This document shows positions 28,264-34,522 of a stretch of 34,522 nt of DNA, piece after piece. The first letter of the stretch is position 1; every line of letters begins with the position of its first letter. Source of the stretch: Hyphomicrobiales bacterium (GTDB lineage: Bacteria > Pseudomonadota > Alphaproteobacteria > Rhizobiales > Xanthobacteraceae); contig JAKFUP010000072.1 in NCBI GenBank assembly GCA_021732625.1, positions 1 to 34,522 on the forward strand, given 5' to 3'. Below the pieces are notes generated by a model, which saw only the letters and a list, made by a program, of their open reading frames with translations, had not been told where the DNA came from and did no database searches. The translations under genes were made by a program, and so were the position numbers.

Positions 28264-29517
28264 GTGAACAAGCCCGTCATCGTCAACGACGACACACTCA
28301 CCACGCCGGTCATGGTCGAGGCAGCGACGCCTGCCGCTGCGGCGTCCGCAGCAGGCCCGGCCTATGCAGTGCTGTTCGCGATCAGTGTCTCGCATTGTCT
28401 CAACGATCTGATGCAATCGCTGATTCCGTCGATCTATCCGATCCTGAAAGCAAACTATGCGCTCGACTACACGCAGATCGGCCTGATCTCGCTGGCGTTC
28501 CAGTTTACCTCGTCGCTGCTGCAGCCGCTGGTCGGCTTCTCGACCGACCGCACGCCGCGGCCCTATTCGCTGGCGGTGGGGATGGGATTTACACTGGCGG
28601 GCCTGTTGCTGCTCTCGACCGCGCATCAGTACGCTGTCATCCTGATTGCTGCGGCGATCATCGGGACCGGGTCGGCGATCTTTCATCCGGAGTCGGCGCG
28701 CATCGCGCGGCTCGCGTCCGGCGGCCGCTACGGCTTCGCGCAATCGGTGTTTCAGGTCGGCGGCAATTTAGGGGCTGCAGCAGGACCGTTGCTGGCCGCT
28801 CTGATCGTGGTGCCGCTGGGCCAGCCGAGTGTCGCGTGGTTTTCCATCGTCGCGGCGCTGGCGATGGCGATTCTCTGGCGGATCGGCGCCTGGTACAAGC
28901 CGCGCATTGTCGTCCGCAAAGCGGCGCAAGCGATGACGCAGGCGTTCGGCCTGTCGCAGTGGCGCGTGAGGCTCGCGCTGGTGCTGCTGGTTGCGCTGAT
29001 GTTCTCCAAAACCTTCTATATGGCGAGCATCACCAGCTATTATACGTTCTTTCTGATCCACAAGTTCGGTGTGGAGACGCAGACCGCGCAGCTTCTGCTG
29101 TTCGTGTTCCTCGGCGCCAATGCGGTCGGCGTCTACTTCGGCGGACCGCTCGGCGACCGGTTCGGCCGCCGCTATGTGCTGTGGTTCTCGATTGTTGGTT
29201 CGCTGCCGTTCACGCTGATGCTACCCTATGCGGGTCTGACCGGAAGCGTGGTGCTGACCATTCTGATCGGCCTTATCATGTCGTCGGCGACGCCGGCGAT
29301 CATCGTGTTCGCGCAGGAATTGATGCCGCATCGCTTCGGGCTGATCTCCGGCGTGTTCTACGGTTTCGCATTCGGACTCGGCGGCATCGGCGCAGCCGTG
29401 CTCGGCAAGCTCGCCGATCTCACCAGCCTCGACTTCGTCTATTCGGTGTGCGCGTTCCTGCCTGCGATCGGTTTGCTGGCGGTGTTTTTGCCGAAGGTGA
29501 GCGCTCAACGCGGCTGA
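28264..29517 (+). CDS. fsr: MFS exporter, fosmidomycin-resistance (Fsr) family
   Basis: The 417-residue major-facilitator protein has twelve predicted helices. Its Fsr-type hallmarks are ISVSHCLNDLMQSLIPSIYPILK at the first helix, DYTQIGLISLAFQFTSSLLQP, FHPESARIARLASGGRYGFAQSVFQVGGN and GGPLGDRFGRRYVLW. It starts at GTG 28264 with a weak GGACC site upstream; the first ~35 residues are an unusual Thr/Ala-rich leader before helix 1. Family members export fosmidomycin or related small compounds; the physiological substrate here is unknown. A long frame overlapping it on the same strand is a GC-rich shadow. Confidence 0.9.
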   Translation: MNKPVIVNDDTLTTPVMVEAATPAAAASAAGPAYAVLFAISVSHCLNDLMQSLIPSIYPILKANYALDYTQIGLISLAFQFTSSLLQPLVGFSTDRTPRPYSLAVGMGFTLAGLLLLSTAHQYAVILIAAAIIGTGSAIFHPESARIARLASGGRYGFAQSVFQVGGNLGAAAGPLLAALIVVPLGQPSVAWFSIVAALAMAILWRIGAWYKPRIVVRKAAQAMTQAFGLSQWRVRLALVLLVALMFSKTFYMASITSYYTFFLIHKFGVETQTAQLLLFVFLGANAVGVYFGGPLGDRFGRRYVLWFSIVGSLPFTLMLPYAGLTGSVVLTILIGLIMSSATPAIIVFAQELMPHRFGLISGVFYGFAFGLGGIGAAVLGKLADLTSLDFVYSVCAFLPAIGLLAVFLPKVSAQRG

Positions 29518-29588
29518 CTTTCTCATTCGGTCAGCAAGGCCAGTTAAAGAGAGGGCAATCGGCCCGTCTTCGTCAACGCTCTGTTAGT

Positions 29589-29738
29589 GTGTGTGGCGAA
29601 AAGTGCGCCGATTGCCATGGTTCCGGGTTTTGCCGTCACCATCCCGAATTCCAAAAATGCCTCTGGTGCAGGGATTTTTCAGATTTTCGTGCCGGAGTTG
29701 CGGCTGCGGCGAAAGACGGCCGTAAAAATACTCATTAA
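29589..29738 (+). CDS. Possible 49-aa cysteine-rich microprotein
   Basis: From GTG 29589 a frame encodes VCGEKCADCHGSGFC, then RHHPEFQKCLWC and a Lys/Arg-rich tail ending at TAA 29736-29738. Six cysteines and several histidines within about 25 residues, with CxxC spacing and a CHGSGFC segment, resemble a zinc-binding knuckle. Against it: the GTG has no ribosome site, there is no ATG, and the upstream frame belongs to the shadow of the MFS gene. I report it because it fills a gap with no other gene. Confidence 0.3.
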   Translation: MCGEKCADCHGSGFCRHHPEFQKCLWCRDFSDFRAGVAAAAKDGRKNTH

Positions 29739-29760
29739 AAATCAACCTTAATAATTAGGG

Positions 29761-29775
29761 TTAAGCGCCGCTTAA
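29761..29775. promoter_or_regulatory. CtrA-type binding site, perfect palindrome
   Basis: TTAA-GCGCCGC-TTAA matches the CtrA consensus TTAA-N7-TTAA exactly and is also a palindrome about its central C. It lies 100 nt upstream of the outer-membrane protein gene, where an activator or repressor of its promoter would bind. Confidence 0.5.
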
Positions 29776-29874
29776 GAAATTGGTGGCATCGTCCTCCCGT
29801 GAGTTTCTGTTTCGGGTTTTTGTGTGTGAGGCGTCTGCGTGTCGTCTGCCTCACCGGACGAAAGGATGATGCCA

Positions 29875-30747
29875 ATGCGTCGCGTTAATTCATTGTTGGC
29901 CGCCGGGGCGGCTTCGTTGTTGTCGACCGCGGCTTTTGCCGCCGACTATCCGCTGCCGCCGCCAATCGCGCCGCCGCCGCCGCAGCCATATTATGCGCCG
30001 CCGCCGCCGCAGGAATTTGGCGGCTGGTATCTGCGCGGCGATATCGGCATGACGAATCAGAAGGTGAAAAGCCTTCAGAATGTTCTCTACAACGATCCTG
30101 GCGTCTCGGTTCAGCCGGTCCATTACGAGTTCGACAGCGGCGTGACCTTCGGCATCGGCATCGGCTATCAGTACAACAGCTGGCTGCGCTTCGACGTCAC
30201 CGGCGAATATCGCGGCAAGACCAGCTTCAACGGGCTTGAAATCGTTCGTCTGACGAACGGTACGACATTCCCCAATGGTAACTCGGCTGCGACCGATGAG
30301 TACCGCGGCAACAAGTCCGAGTGGCTCGGCCTCGTCAACGCCTACGCCGATCTCGGCACCTTCTGGTGTATCACGCCGTTTGTCGGCGCGGGTATCGGTT
30401 ACAGCCGAAACGAAATTCGTGGTTTCACCGACATCAACACGCCGAACGGCAGCGTTGCGTTTGGGCAGAAAGCCACCAGGACCAACGTCGCCTATGCCTT
30501 GCATGCCGGTCTCGCATACAAGGTGAACAACAACTTCACGATCGAACTGGCCTATCGCTATCTCAATCTCGGCGATGGCATCACCGGCGACCTGCAGACG
30601 TTCGATGGCACCAACCTGCGCTTCAATCCGACCACGTTCAAGGAAATCACCTCGAACGATCTGCGATTGGGCTTACGCTGGAATCTGGAACCGACTCTCG
30701 TAGTGCCGCCGCCGGCGCCGCTGCTGCCTTTGATTCGCCGCGGCTGA
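29875..30747 (+). CDS. Outer-membrane beta-barrel protein (Omp25/RopB-like)
   Basis: The ~290-residue protein has a signal peptide (SLLAAGAASLLSTAAFAAD), a Pro-rich linker (PLPPPIAPPPPQPYYAPPPPQ) and an eight-stranded barrel pattern: GWYLRGDIGMTNQ, FGIGIGYQYNSWLRFDVTGEYRG, VNAYADLGTFWCITPFVGAGIGYS, AYALHAGLAYKVNNNFTIELAYRYLNLG and LRLGLRWNLE. An unusual C-terminal VPPPAPLLPLIRRG tail extends past the last strand. Of the in-frame ATGs at 29866, 29869 and 29875, the last has the best spacing from AAAGG. It is followed by a strong terminator and preceded by a CtrA-type site. Confidence 0.9.
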   Translation: MRRVNSLLAAGAASLLSTAAFAADYPLPPPIAPPPPQPYYAPPPPQEFGGWYLRGDIGMTNQKVKSLQNVLYNDPGVSVQPVHYEFDSGVTFGIGIGYQYNSWLRFDVTGEYRGKTSFNGLEIVRLTNGTTFPNGNSAATDEYRGNKSEWLGLVNAYADLGTFWCITPFVGAGIGYSRNEIRGFTDINTPNGSVAFGQKATRTNVAYALHAGLAYKVNNNFTIELAYRYLNLGDGITGDLQTFDGTNLRFNPTTFKEITSNDLRLGLRWNLEPTLVVPPPAPLLPLIRRG

Positions 30748-30770
30748 TCGTTCTCTATCTCTTCAGGAAA

Positions 30771-30805
30771 AAAACAGCGCGGGATTGTCCCGCGCTGTTT
30801 TCGTT
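30771..30805. terminator. Strong terminator after the first outer-membrane gene
   Basis: AAAACAGCGCGGGA-TTG-TCCCGCGCTGTTTT is a 14-bp perfect stem with A- and T-rich ends, followed by CGTTT, 23 nt after the stop. Its symmetry would let it work in both directions. Confidence 0.9.
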
Positions 30806-30929
30806 TGAGTGCCGAGCGAAGTCGCTGTGCAACGTCTTCTGCTGGCGCTGAAAAAAGCCGCCGCGACAACGATTGGTTAAGGTTAACAAGCCATGATTGC
30901 GGCGTGTCGAGTTGCGGATGGAGTGAGCA

Positions 30930-31745
30930 ATGCGCCGGTTGATGTTGGCGGCAATTCTGGTGAGTGCAGTCTCGGGCGCCGAGGCTGCCGACCTGTCGGA
31001 CCTTCCGATTCTGCGCGGCCCTGTGAGCGAGGGCCTCAGTTCAAGTTCGGTCAACTGGCAGGGCTTTTACGTCGGCGGCCAGGTGGGATGGGGTGCAGCA
31101 TCTCTCAACCACGCCCGAGCCAATGGTGGACTGGCGTCCGCTTTCGCATCCAATCCGTTCTTCACGAGTTTCGTGGCGCCGGTTGTGCCCGGTCTTGGAA
31201 AATCGTCGGACAATCAGATCGGTTATGGCGCCTTCGCCGGCTACAATGCCCAATGGGATGATGTTGTTCTCGGTCTGGAAGGCAGCTTCCTCCATGGCAA
31301 CTTCAAGGGCAGCTCCACGGGGCTCAATACAAACATTTATACAGATGGCGGCTATCAGAATACGGTGAACTATGCATCGTCTTCGTCGCTCCAGCTCGAG
31401 AACTTCGGAACCATTCGAGCGCGCGCAGGCTACGTCACCGGTCCCTTTCTTCCCTATGCCTTTGCCGGGATCGGTCTCGGTCAAGCCGACATCGCGCGTA
31501 GTCTGACGGCTACGGCGTCGGGCACCGGCGGTCCGCCGGGGCAGCCGACATACGGTCCGGTTTCGGTCACGACGACCGGCAATCTGCCGAGCCATTTTGT
31601 CTATGGCTATTCATTCGGCGCCGGCGTCGATGTGATGCTGATTGGTGGTTTATTTGCCCGTGCAGAATTCGAGTACCTGCGCATCACCACTGTTGTCGAA
31701 ACCAACATCAGCACTGTACGCGGCGGCCTCGGCTATAAATTCTGA
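30930..31745 (+). CDS. Outer-membrane beta-barrel protein (Omp25/31 porin family)
   Basis: The 271-residue protein has a signal peptide (LMLAAILVSAVSGAEAAD) and the Omp25/31 layout: NWQGFYVGGQVGWG as the first strand, NQIGYGAFAGYNAQWDDVVLGLEGSF, FGTIRARAGYVTGPFLPYAFAGIGLGQ and a final strand ending GGLGYKF, with the terminal aromatic residue expected for barrel assembly. GGAGTGAG precedes ATG 30930. It is a distant paralogue of the barrel upstream and separated from it by a terminator. Function is structural or porin-like. Confidence 0.9.
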   Translation: MRRLMLAAILVSAVSGAEAADLSDLPILRGPVSEGLSSSSVNWQGFYVGGQVGWGAASLNHARANGGLASAFASNPFFTSFVAPVVPGLGKSSDNQIGYGAFAGYNAQWDDVVLGLEGSFLHGNFKGSSTGLNTNIYTDGGYQNTVNYASSSSLQLENFGTIRARAGYVTGPFLPYAFAGIGLGQADIARSLTATASGTGGPPGQPTYGPVSVTTTGNLPSHFVYGYSFGAGVDVMLIGGLFARAEFEYLRITTVVETNISTVRGGLGYKF

Positions 31746-31836
31746 TCCTTTCGCCCGGATGGCAGGCAGCAAAAGTAGTTGCGCGGATTGACTCGGGCTG
31801 CTTGTCTCTGCTGCGGTTAACAGCAGCGGGGATGTC

Positions 31837-32433
31837 ATGAAAATTTATGGCGATCTCAATTCTGGCAATTGCCTGAAGGTGAAGTGGGCCTGCGACATCC
31901 TCAAGCGGCCGTACACCTGGGTCGATATCGACACCACGAAGGGTCAGTCGCGCACGCCGGAATTTCTCGCGATGAATCCTGCCGGGCAGGTGCCTGTCGT
32001 TGAACTCGACGACGGCCGCGCGCTGTCGCAGTCCAACGCGATCATTCGCTATCTGGCCAAAGGCACCGCGCTGATACCGGCCGGCGATTACGCCGCTGCC
32101 AAGATGGACGAATGGCTGTTCTGGGAACAGTACAGCCACGAGCCATACGTCGCGGTCTGCCGTTTCATGATGGTCTATCTCAAGAAGGACGTGAGCGAAT
32201 TGGACTCCGACAAGGTCAAGCGCGGCTATGCCGCGCTGGCGCGGATGGAGCATCAGCTGGCAGAGACGCGCTATCTGACGGGAGACAGCTTCACGCTCGC
32301 CGACATTGCGTTGCTGGCCTACACGCGCGTTGCACACGAAGGCGGCTTTCATCTTGAGGGTTATTCGGCCTTGCGCCGCTGGATTCGCGATGGCGAGACG
32401 GTGCTCGGCCTGCCGCCCGTAGCGCGAGCATGA
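31837..32433 (+). CDS. Glutathione S-transferase
   Basis: The 198-residue protein has the thioredoxin-like domain (MKIYGDLNSGNCLKVKWACD, NPAGQVPVVE and SQSNAIIRYLA) and the helical domain with GDSFTLADIALLAYTRVA. The SGNC turn puts a Cys next to the position that is Ser (SGNS) in the paralogue at 12622-13275. Start ATG 31837 follows GGGGATGTC. A GNAT acetyltransferase follows after 10 nt and is probably cotranscribed. Substrate unknown. Confidence 0.92.
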   Translation: MKIYGDLNSGNCLKVKWACDILKRPYTWVDIDTTKGQSRTPEFLAMNPAGQVPVVELDDGRALSQSNAIIRYLAKGTALIPAGDYAAAKMDEWLFWEQYSHEPYVAVCRFMMVYLKKDVSELDSDKVKRGYAALARMEHQLAETRYLTGDSFTLADIALLAYTRVAHEGGFHLEGYSALRRWIRDGETVLGLPPVARA

Positions 32434-32443
32434 CTCCGCAAAC

Positions 32444-32911
32444 ATGAACATGGCAGGCATCACCATCCGCCGTGCGACACGCGACGATGTTCCATCGATT
32501 GTGGGCATGCTGGCCGACGATTTTCTCGGCAAGGATCGCGAGCGTGTCGAAGACCCATTGCCGCAATCGTACTACGACGCGTTCGCGCGTGTGGATGCCG
32601 ATGGCAACTTGCAGCTCGTCGTCGCGTGCGATGGCGCGGACAACGTAATCGGCTCACTCCAGCTTTGCATCTTGCCGGGCCTGAGTTCGCAAGGTGCTGT
32701 GCGTGCGCTGATCGAGGATGTCCGCGTCGATGGAAAGTTGCGCGGGCAGGGCATCGGCGAAGTTTTGTTGCGCTGGGCGATTGCCGAATCGAGGTCACGC
32801 GGCTGTCACTTGATCGAATTGCTCACCAGCCGCGCCCGCGTCGATGCGCAGCGGTTCTACGTCAATCTCGGCTTTACCGAGAGCCACGCCGGCATGACGT
32901 TAAGGCTTTGA
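32444..32911 (+). CDS. GNAT family N-acetyltransferase
   Basis: The 155-residue protein shows the GNAT fold: ITIRRATRDDVPSIVGMLADD at the N-terminus, LQLVVACDGADNVIGSLQL, IEDVRVDGKLRGQGIGEVLLRWAIAESRSRGC with the acetyl-CoA pyrophosphate loop RGQGIG, and RFYVNLGFTESHAGMTL at the C-terminus. ATG 32444 and in-frame ATG 32450 are both possible. It lies 10 nt after the GST gene, suggesting one transcript. Acceptor unknown. Confidence 0.9.
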   Translation: MNMAGITIRRATRDDVPSIVGMLADDFLGKDRERVEDPLPQSYYDAFARVDADGNLQLVVACDGADNVIGSLQLCILPGLSSQGAVRALIEDVRVDGKLRGQGIGEVLLRWAIAESRSRGCHLIELLTSRARVDAQRFYVNLGFTESHAGMTLRL

Positions 32912-32940
32912 TAACCTTGAGTTGCCTCGTCAAACCCTCA

Positions 32941-33075
32941 GCGTCGTCCCTGCGTACGCAGGGACCTATACGCCGCGGCGAGTATGTGGCGAATGCCGCG
33001 AGTGGCTTTGCTGCTCCTGCAGCGCGCCTCAATTAACTTAGAGGTTATGGGTCCCCGCTTTCGCGGGGACGACGC
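32941..33075. repeat. Repeat element bounded by inverted ~30-nt ends
   Basis: The left end (32941-32970) contains GTCCCTGCGTACGCAGGGAC and the right end (33046-33075) GTCCCCGCTTTCGCGGGGAC. The two 30-nt ends are inverted copies of each other at about 25 of 30 positions, and each is itself a hairpin. The 75-nt interior has no gene. This is a dispersed intergenic repeat type of Bradyrhizobium-like genomes. Confidence 0.75.
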
Positions 33076-33172
33076 GGAGCGTGGTGATGCTCCTCGCAAT
33101 GACGTGTTCCGAAACTCGCCGGAAACAATCTTGACGAAAGCCGGCAATTCCCATATCTCCGGCGGCGGGACA

Positions 33173-33210
33173 CCTCCCCCCAACGGGAGGCTAGCTATCT
33201 GGAAGGATAG
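33173..33210 (+). ncRNA. Candidate serC leader RNA motif
   Basis: Two consecutive hairpins, CCTCCC-CCCAAC-GGGAGG (33173-33190) and CTATC-TGGAAG-GATAG (33195-33210), end 3 nt before the serC ATG, with the GGAAGGA ribosome site inside the second. This agrees with the serC RNA motif described upstream of serC in alphaproteobacteria, thought to control translation of the serine operon. Confidence 0.65.
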
Positions 33211-33213
33211 AAC

Positions 33214-34386
33214 ATGACGACAGCGAAGCCCGCTGTGCGGCCGGCCGTGCCGCACTTTTCTTCTGGCCCCTGCGCAAAGCGCCCCGGCTGGAACCCCCAA
33301 AATCTCAAAGACGCAGTTGTTGGCCGCTCGCATCGCGCCAAGGTCGGCAAGGCACGCTTGAAGCTTGCCATCGAGCTGACGCGCGACGTGCTGGAAGTGC
33401 CGGCCGATTACAAAATCGGCATCGTGCCTGCGTCGGACACTGGCGCAGTCGAAATGGCGCTGTGGTCGCTGCTTGGGCCGCGCAAGGTCACCATGATCGC
33501 ATGGGAATCTTTTGGCGAAGGCTGGGTCAGCGATGTCGCGAAAGAATTGAAGCTCAAGGACGTGGTGACGATGAAGGCGCCTTACGGCGAGCTTCCCGAT
33601 CTCACCAAAGCCGATCCGGCGTCGGACGTCGTGTTCACATGGAACGGCACCACATCGGGCGTGCGGGTGCCGAACGCTGATTGGATCAAGGCCGATCGCG
33701 AAGGGCTGACGATCTGCGACGCGACGTCCGCTGCGTTCGCGCAGCCGCTCGATTTCAAGAAGCTCGATGTGGTGACATTCTCCTGGCAGAAGGCGCTCGG
33801 CGGTGAAGCCGGGCACGGCATGCTGATCCTGTCGCCGCGCGCCGTCGCCCGGCTTGAGAGTTACAATCCGCCGTGGCCGCTGCCGAAGATTTTCCGCATG
33901 ACCAAGGGCGGCAAGCTCAACGAAGGCATCTTCGAGGGCGAAACCATCAACACGCCGTCGATGCTGTGCGTCGAGGATTATCTCGACACGCTGAATTGGG
34001 CGAAGACCGTCGGCGGTCTTAAAGGTCTGAAGGCGCGCGCCGATGCCAACACCAAAGTGCTGAGCGACTGGGCGGCCAAGACGCCGTGGATCGATTTCCT
34101 CGCCAAGGATGTTGCGATCCGCTCCAACACTTCAGTGTGCATGAAGATTATCGATCCCGCGGTTGCCTCGCTGTCGAACGATGCGCAGGCGGACTTCTCC
34201 AAGAAGCTCGTCGCGCTGGTCGAGAAGGAAGGCGCCGGCTACGACTTCGCGCATTATCGCGATGCGCCCGCTGGTCTTCGGATCTGGTGCGGGGCGACCG
34301 TCGAAGCCAGTGACGTCGAGATTCTGACGCACTGGCTCGACTGGGCATTCGCCGAGACCAAGTCCACGCTCGCCAAGGCCGCGTGA
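33214..34386 (+). CDS. serC: Phosphoserine aminotransferase
   Basis: The 390-residue PLP enzyme converts 3-phosphohydroxypyruvate and glutamate to phosphoserine, the second step of serine synthesis. It belongs to the long alphaproteobacterial type: [19 protein letters not shown] at the start, [28 protein letters not shown], the [10 protein letters not shown] loop, and the Schiff-base lysine K193 in [19 protein letters not shown] lies 7 nt before ATG 33214, within the candidate leader hairpin. In relatives serA follows; here the window ends in a repeat just downstream, so serA is expected to the right. Confidence 0.96.
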   Translation: MTTAKPAVRPAVPHFSSGPCAKRPGWNPQNLKDAVVGRSHRAKVGKARLKLAIELTRDVLEVPADYKIGIVPASDTGAVEMALWSLLGPRKVTMIAWESFGEGWVSDVAKELKLKDVVTMKAPYGELPDLTKADPASDVVFTWNGTTSGVRVPNADWIKADREGLTICDATSAAFAQPLDFKKLDVVTFSWQKALGGEAGHGMLILSPRAVARLESYNPPWPLPKIFRMTKGGKLNEGIFEGETINTPSMLCVEDYLDTLNWAKTVGGLKGLKARADANTKVLSDWAAKTPWIDFLAKDVAIRSNTSVCMKIIDPAVASLSNDAQADFSKKLVALVEKEGAGYDFAHYRDAPAGLRIWCGATVEASDVEILTHWLDWAFAETKSTLAKAA

Positions 34387-34397
34387 GATTCTCCTTT

Positions 34398-34522
34398 CCC
34401 TCTCCCCTTGTGGGAGAGGGTGCCCGAACGAAGTGAGGGCGGGTGAGGGGTGCTTCATCCAACTCACCCCTCACCCGGCTCAATCTCGTTTCACTCGATT
34501 TCGCCACCCTCTCCCACAAGGG
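34398..34522. repeat. Paired inverted REP-type repeats after serC, reaching the window edge
   Basis: Two copies of one repeat face each other. The outer arms CCCTTGTGGGAGAGGGTG (34405-34422) and its exact reverse complement (34505-34522) enclose the inner arms GGGTGAGGGGTG (34441-34452) and CACCCCTCACCC (34465-34476), with a 12-nt centre. The first copy also forms its own hairpin, CCCTCTCCC/GGGAGAGGG (34398-34420). The structure may continue beyond the window. Confidence 0.85.

Larger units (their letters stand above)
29518..29874. other. 357-nt region upstream of the outer-membrane protein gene
   Basis: Its left half holds a Cys-rich 49-codon frame (29589-29738). Its right half is AT-rich and carries a CtrA-type palindrome (29761-29775), probably part of the promoter of the outer-membrane gene at 29875. 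Confidence 0.6.
32912..33213. other. 302-nt intergenic region before serC
   Basis: It holds a palindrome-bounded repeat element (32941-33075), a trailing GATGCTCCTCGCAATGACG stretch (33087-33105) that looks like a fragment of another dispersed repeat, and the serC leader (33173-33210). Confidence 0.7.

Noticed and set aside
28395-29738. A 447-codon plus-strand frame overlapping the MFS gene
   Set aside because: It is a shadow of the Fsr-type transporter; only its last 49 codons, beyond the transporter stop, were kept as a separate weak candidate.
30877-30896. A second CtrA site before the downstream outer-membrane gene (GGTTAAGGTTAAC)
   Set aside because: The TTAA halves are 2 nt apart, not 7.

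Overview
The window looks like chromosomal DNA of a high-GC alphaproteobacterium, most likely in the Bradyrhizobium/Rhodopseudomonas/Afipia group. The evidence is the gene families (UvrB with a long N-terminal extension, DUF992 and DUF4394 secreted proteins, an HWE histidine kinase, Omp25/RopB-type porins, an EF-G-like paralogue), the CtrA- and EcfG-type promoter motifs, the serC leader motif, and palindromic intergenic repeats of the kind scattered through such genomes. This placement is inferred from the sequence without a database search. No plasmid, phage, transposase, CRISPR, tRNA or rRNA signature was seen.

Layout. 1-2420 (-) is uvrB, cut by the left edge. 2563-4548 (+) is a secreted SdsA1-type alkylsulfatase. 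4551-6814 is a cell-surface signalling module: an ECF sigma factor and an RskA-like membrane anti-sigma factor with ATGA overlap on minus, and a divergent secreted DUF4394 protein on plus. Both sides of that intergenic region carry the same candidate ECF promoter motif. 7009-8350 (+) holds a YfcG/YghU-like glutathione transferase and an unrecognised membrane-anchored Cys-rich protein. 8373-17293 is almost entirely minus strand: a CWC zinc-ribbon protein, an aldo/keto reductase, a 66-aa membrane protein, a PlsC acyltransferase, a PQQ-type sugar dehydrogenase, a 57-aa membrane protein, a second GST, two tandem GT87 membrane glycosyltransferases, and a soluble GAF-HWE histidine kinase whose conserved N-terminus lies upstream of its first ATG.

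17489-24144 (mostly +) carries an aspartate aminotransferase, two tandem DUF992 secreted proteins each followed by a strong terminator, an EF-G-like GTPase with a degenerate G3 motif, a GlcG/HbpS-like protein, an NTF2-like protein (-) and a DUF1275 membrane protein. 24220-29517 holds aroE, an FMN-dependent L-lactate dehydrogenase (-), a 55-aa protein behind a candidate EcfG promoter, glmM, and an Fsr-type MFS exporter. 29875-31745 encodes two outer-membrane beta-barrel proteins; the first has a perfect CtrA-type site upstream. 31837-34386 holds a third GST, a GNAT acetyltransferase and serC with a candidate serC leader RNA. The window ends inside a paired inverted repeat downstream of serC.

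Taken together this is a housekeeping region (DNA repair, amino-acid, shikimate and cell-wall precursor synthesis) interspersed with envelope, redox and stress genes. I found no single obviously new multi-gene system. The best leads are regulatory (the mirrored ECF promoter, the CtrA palindrome, the EcfG promoter, the non-ATG start of the kinase) and small or degenerate proteins (the EF-G paralogue without its catalytic His, Cys-rich small ORFs).
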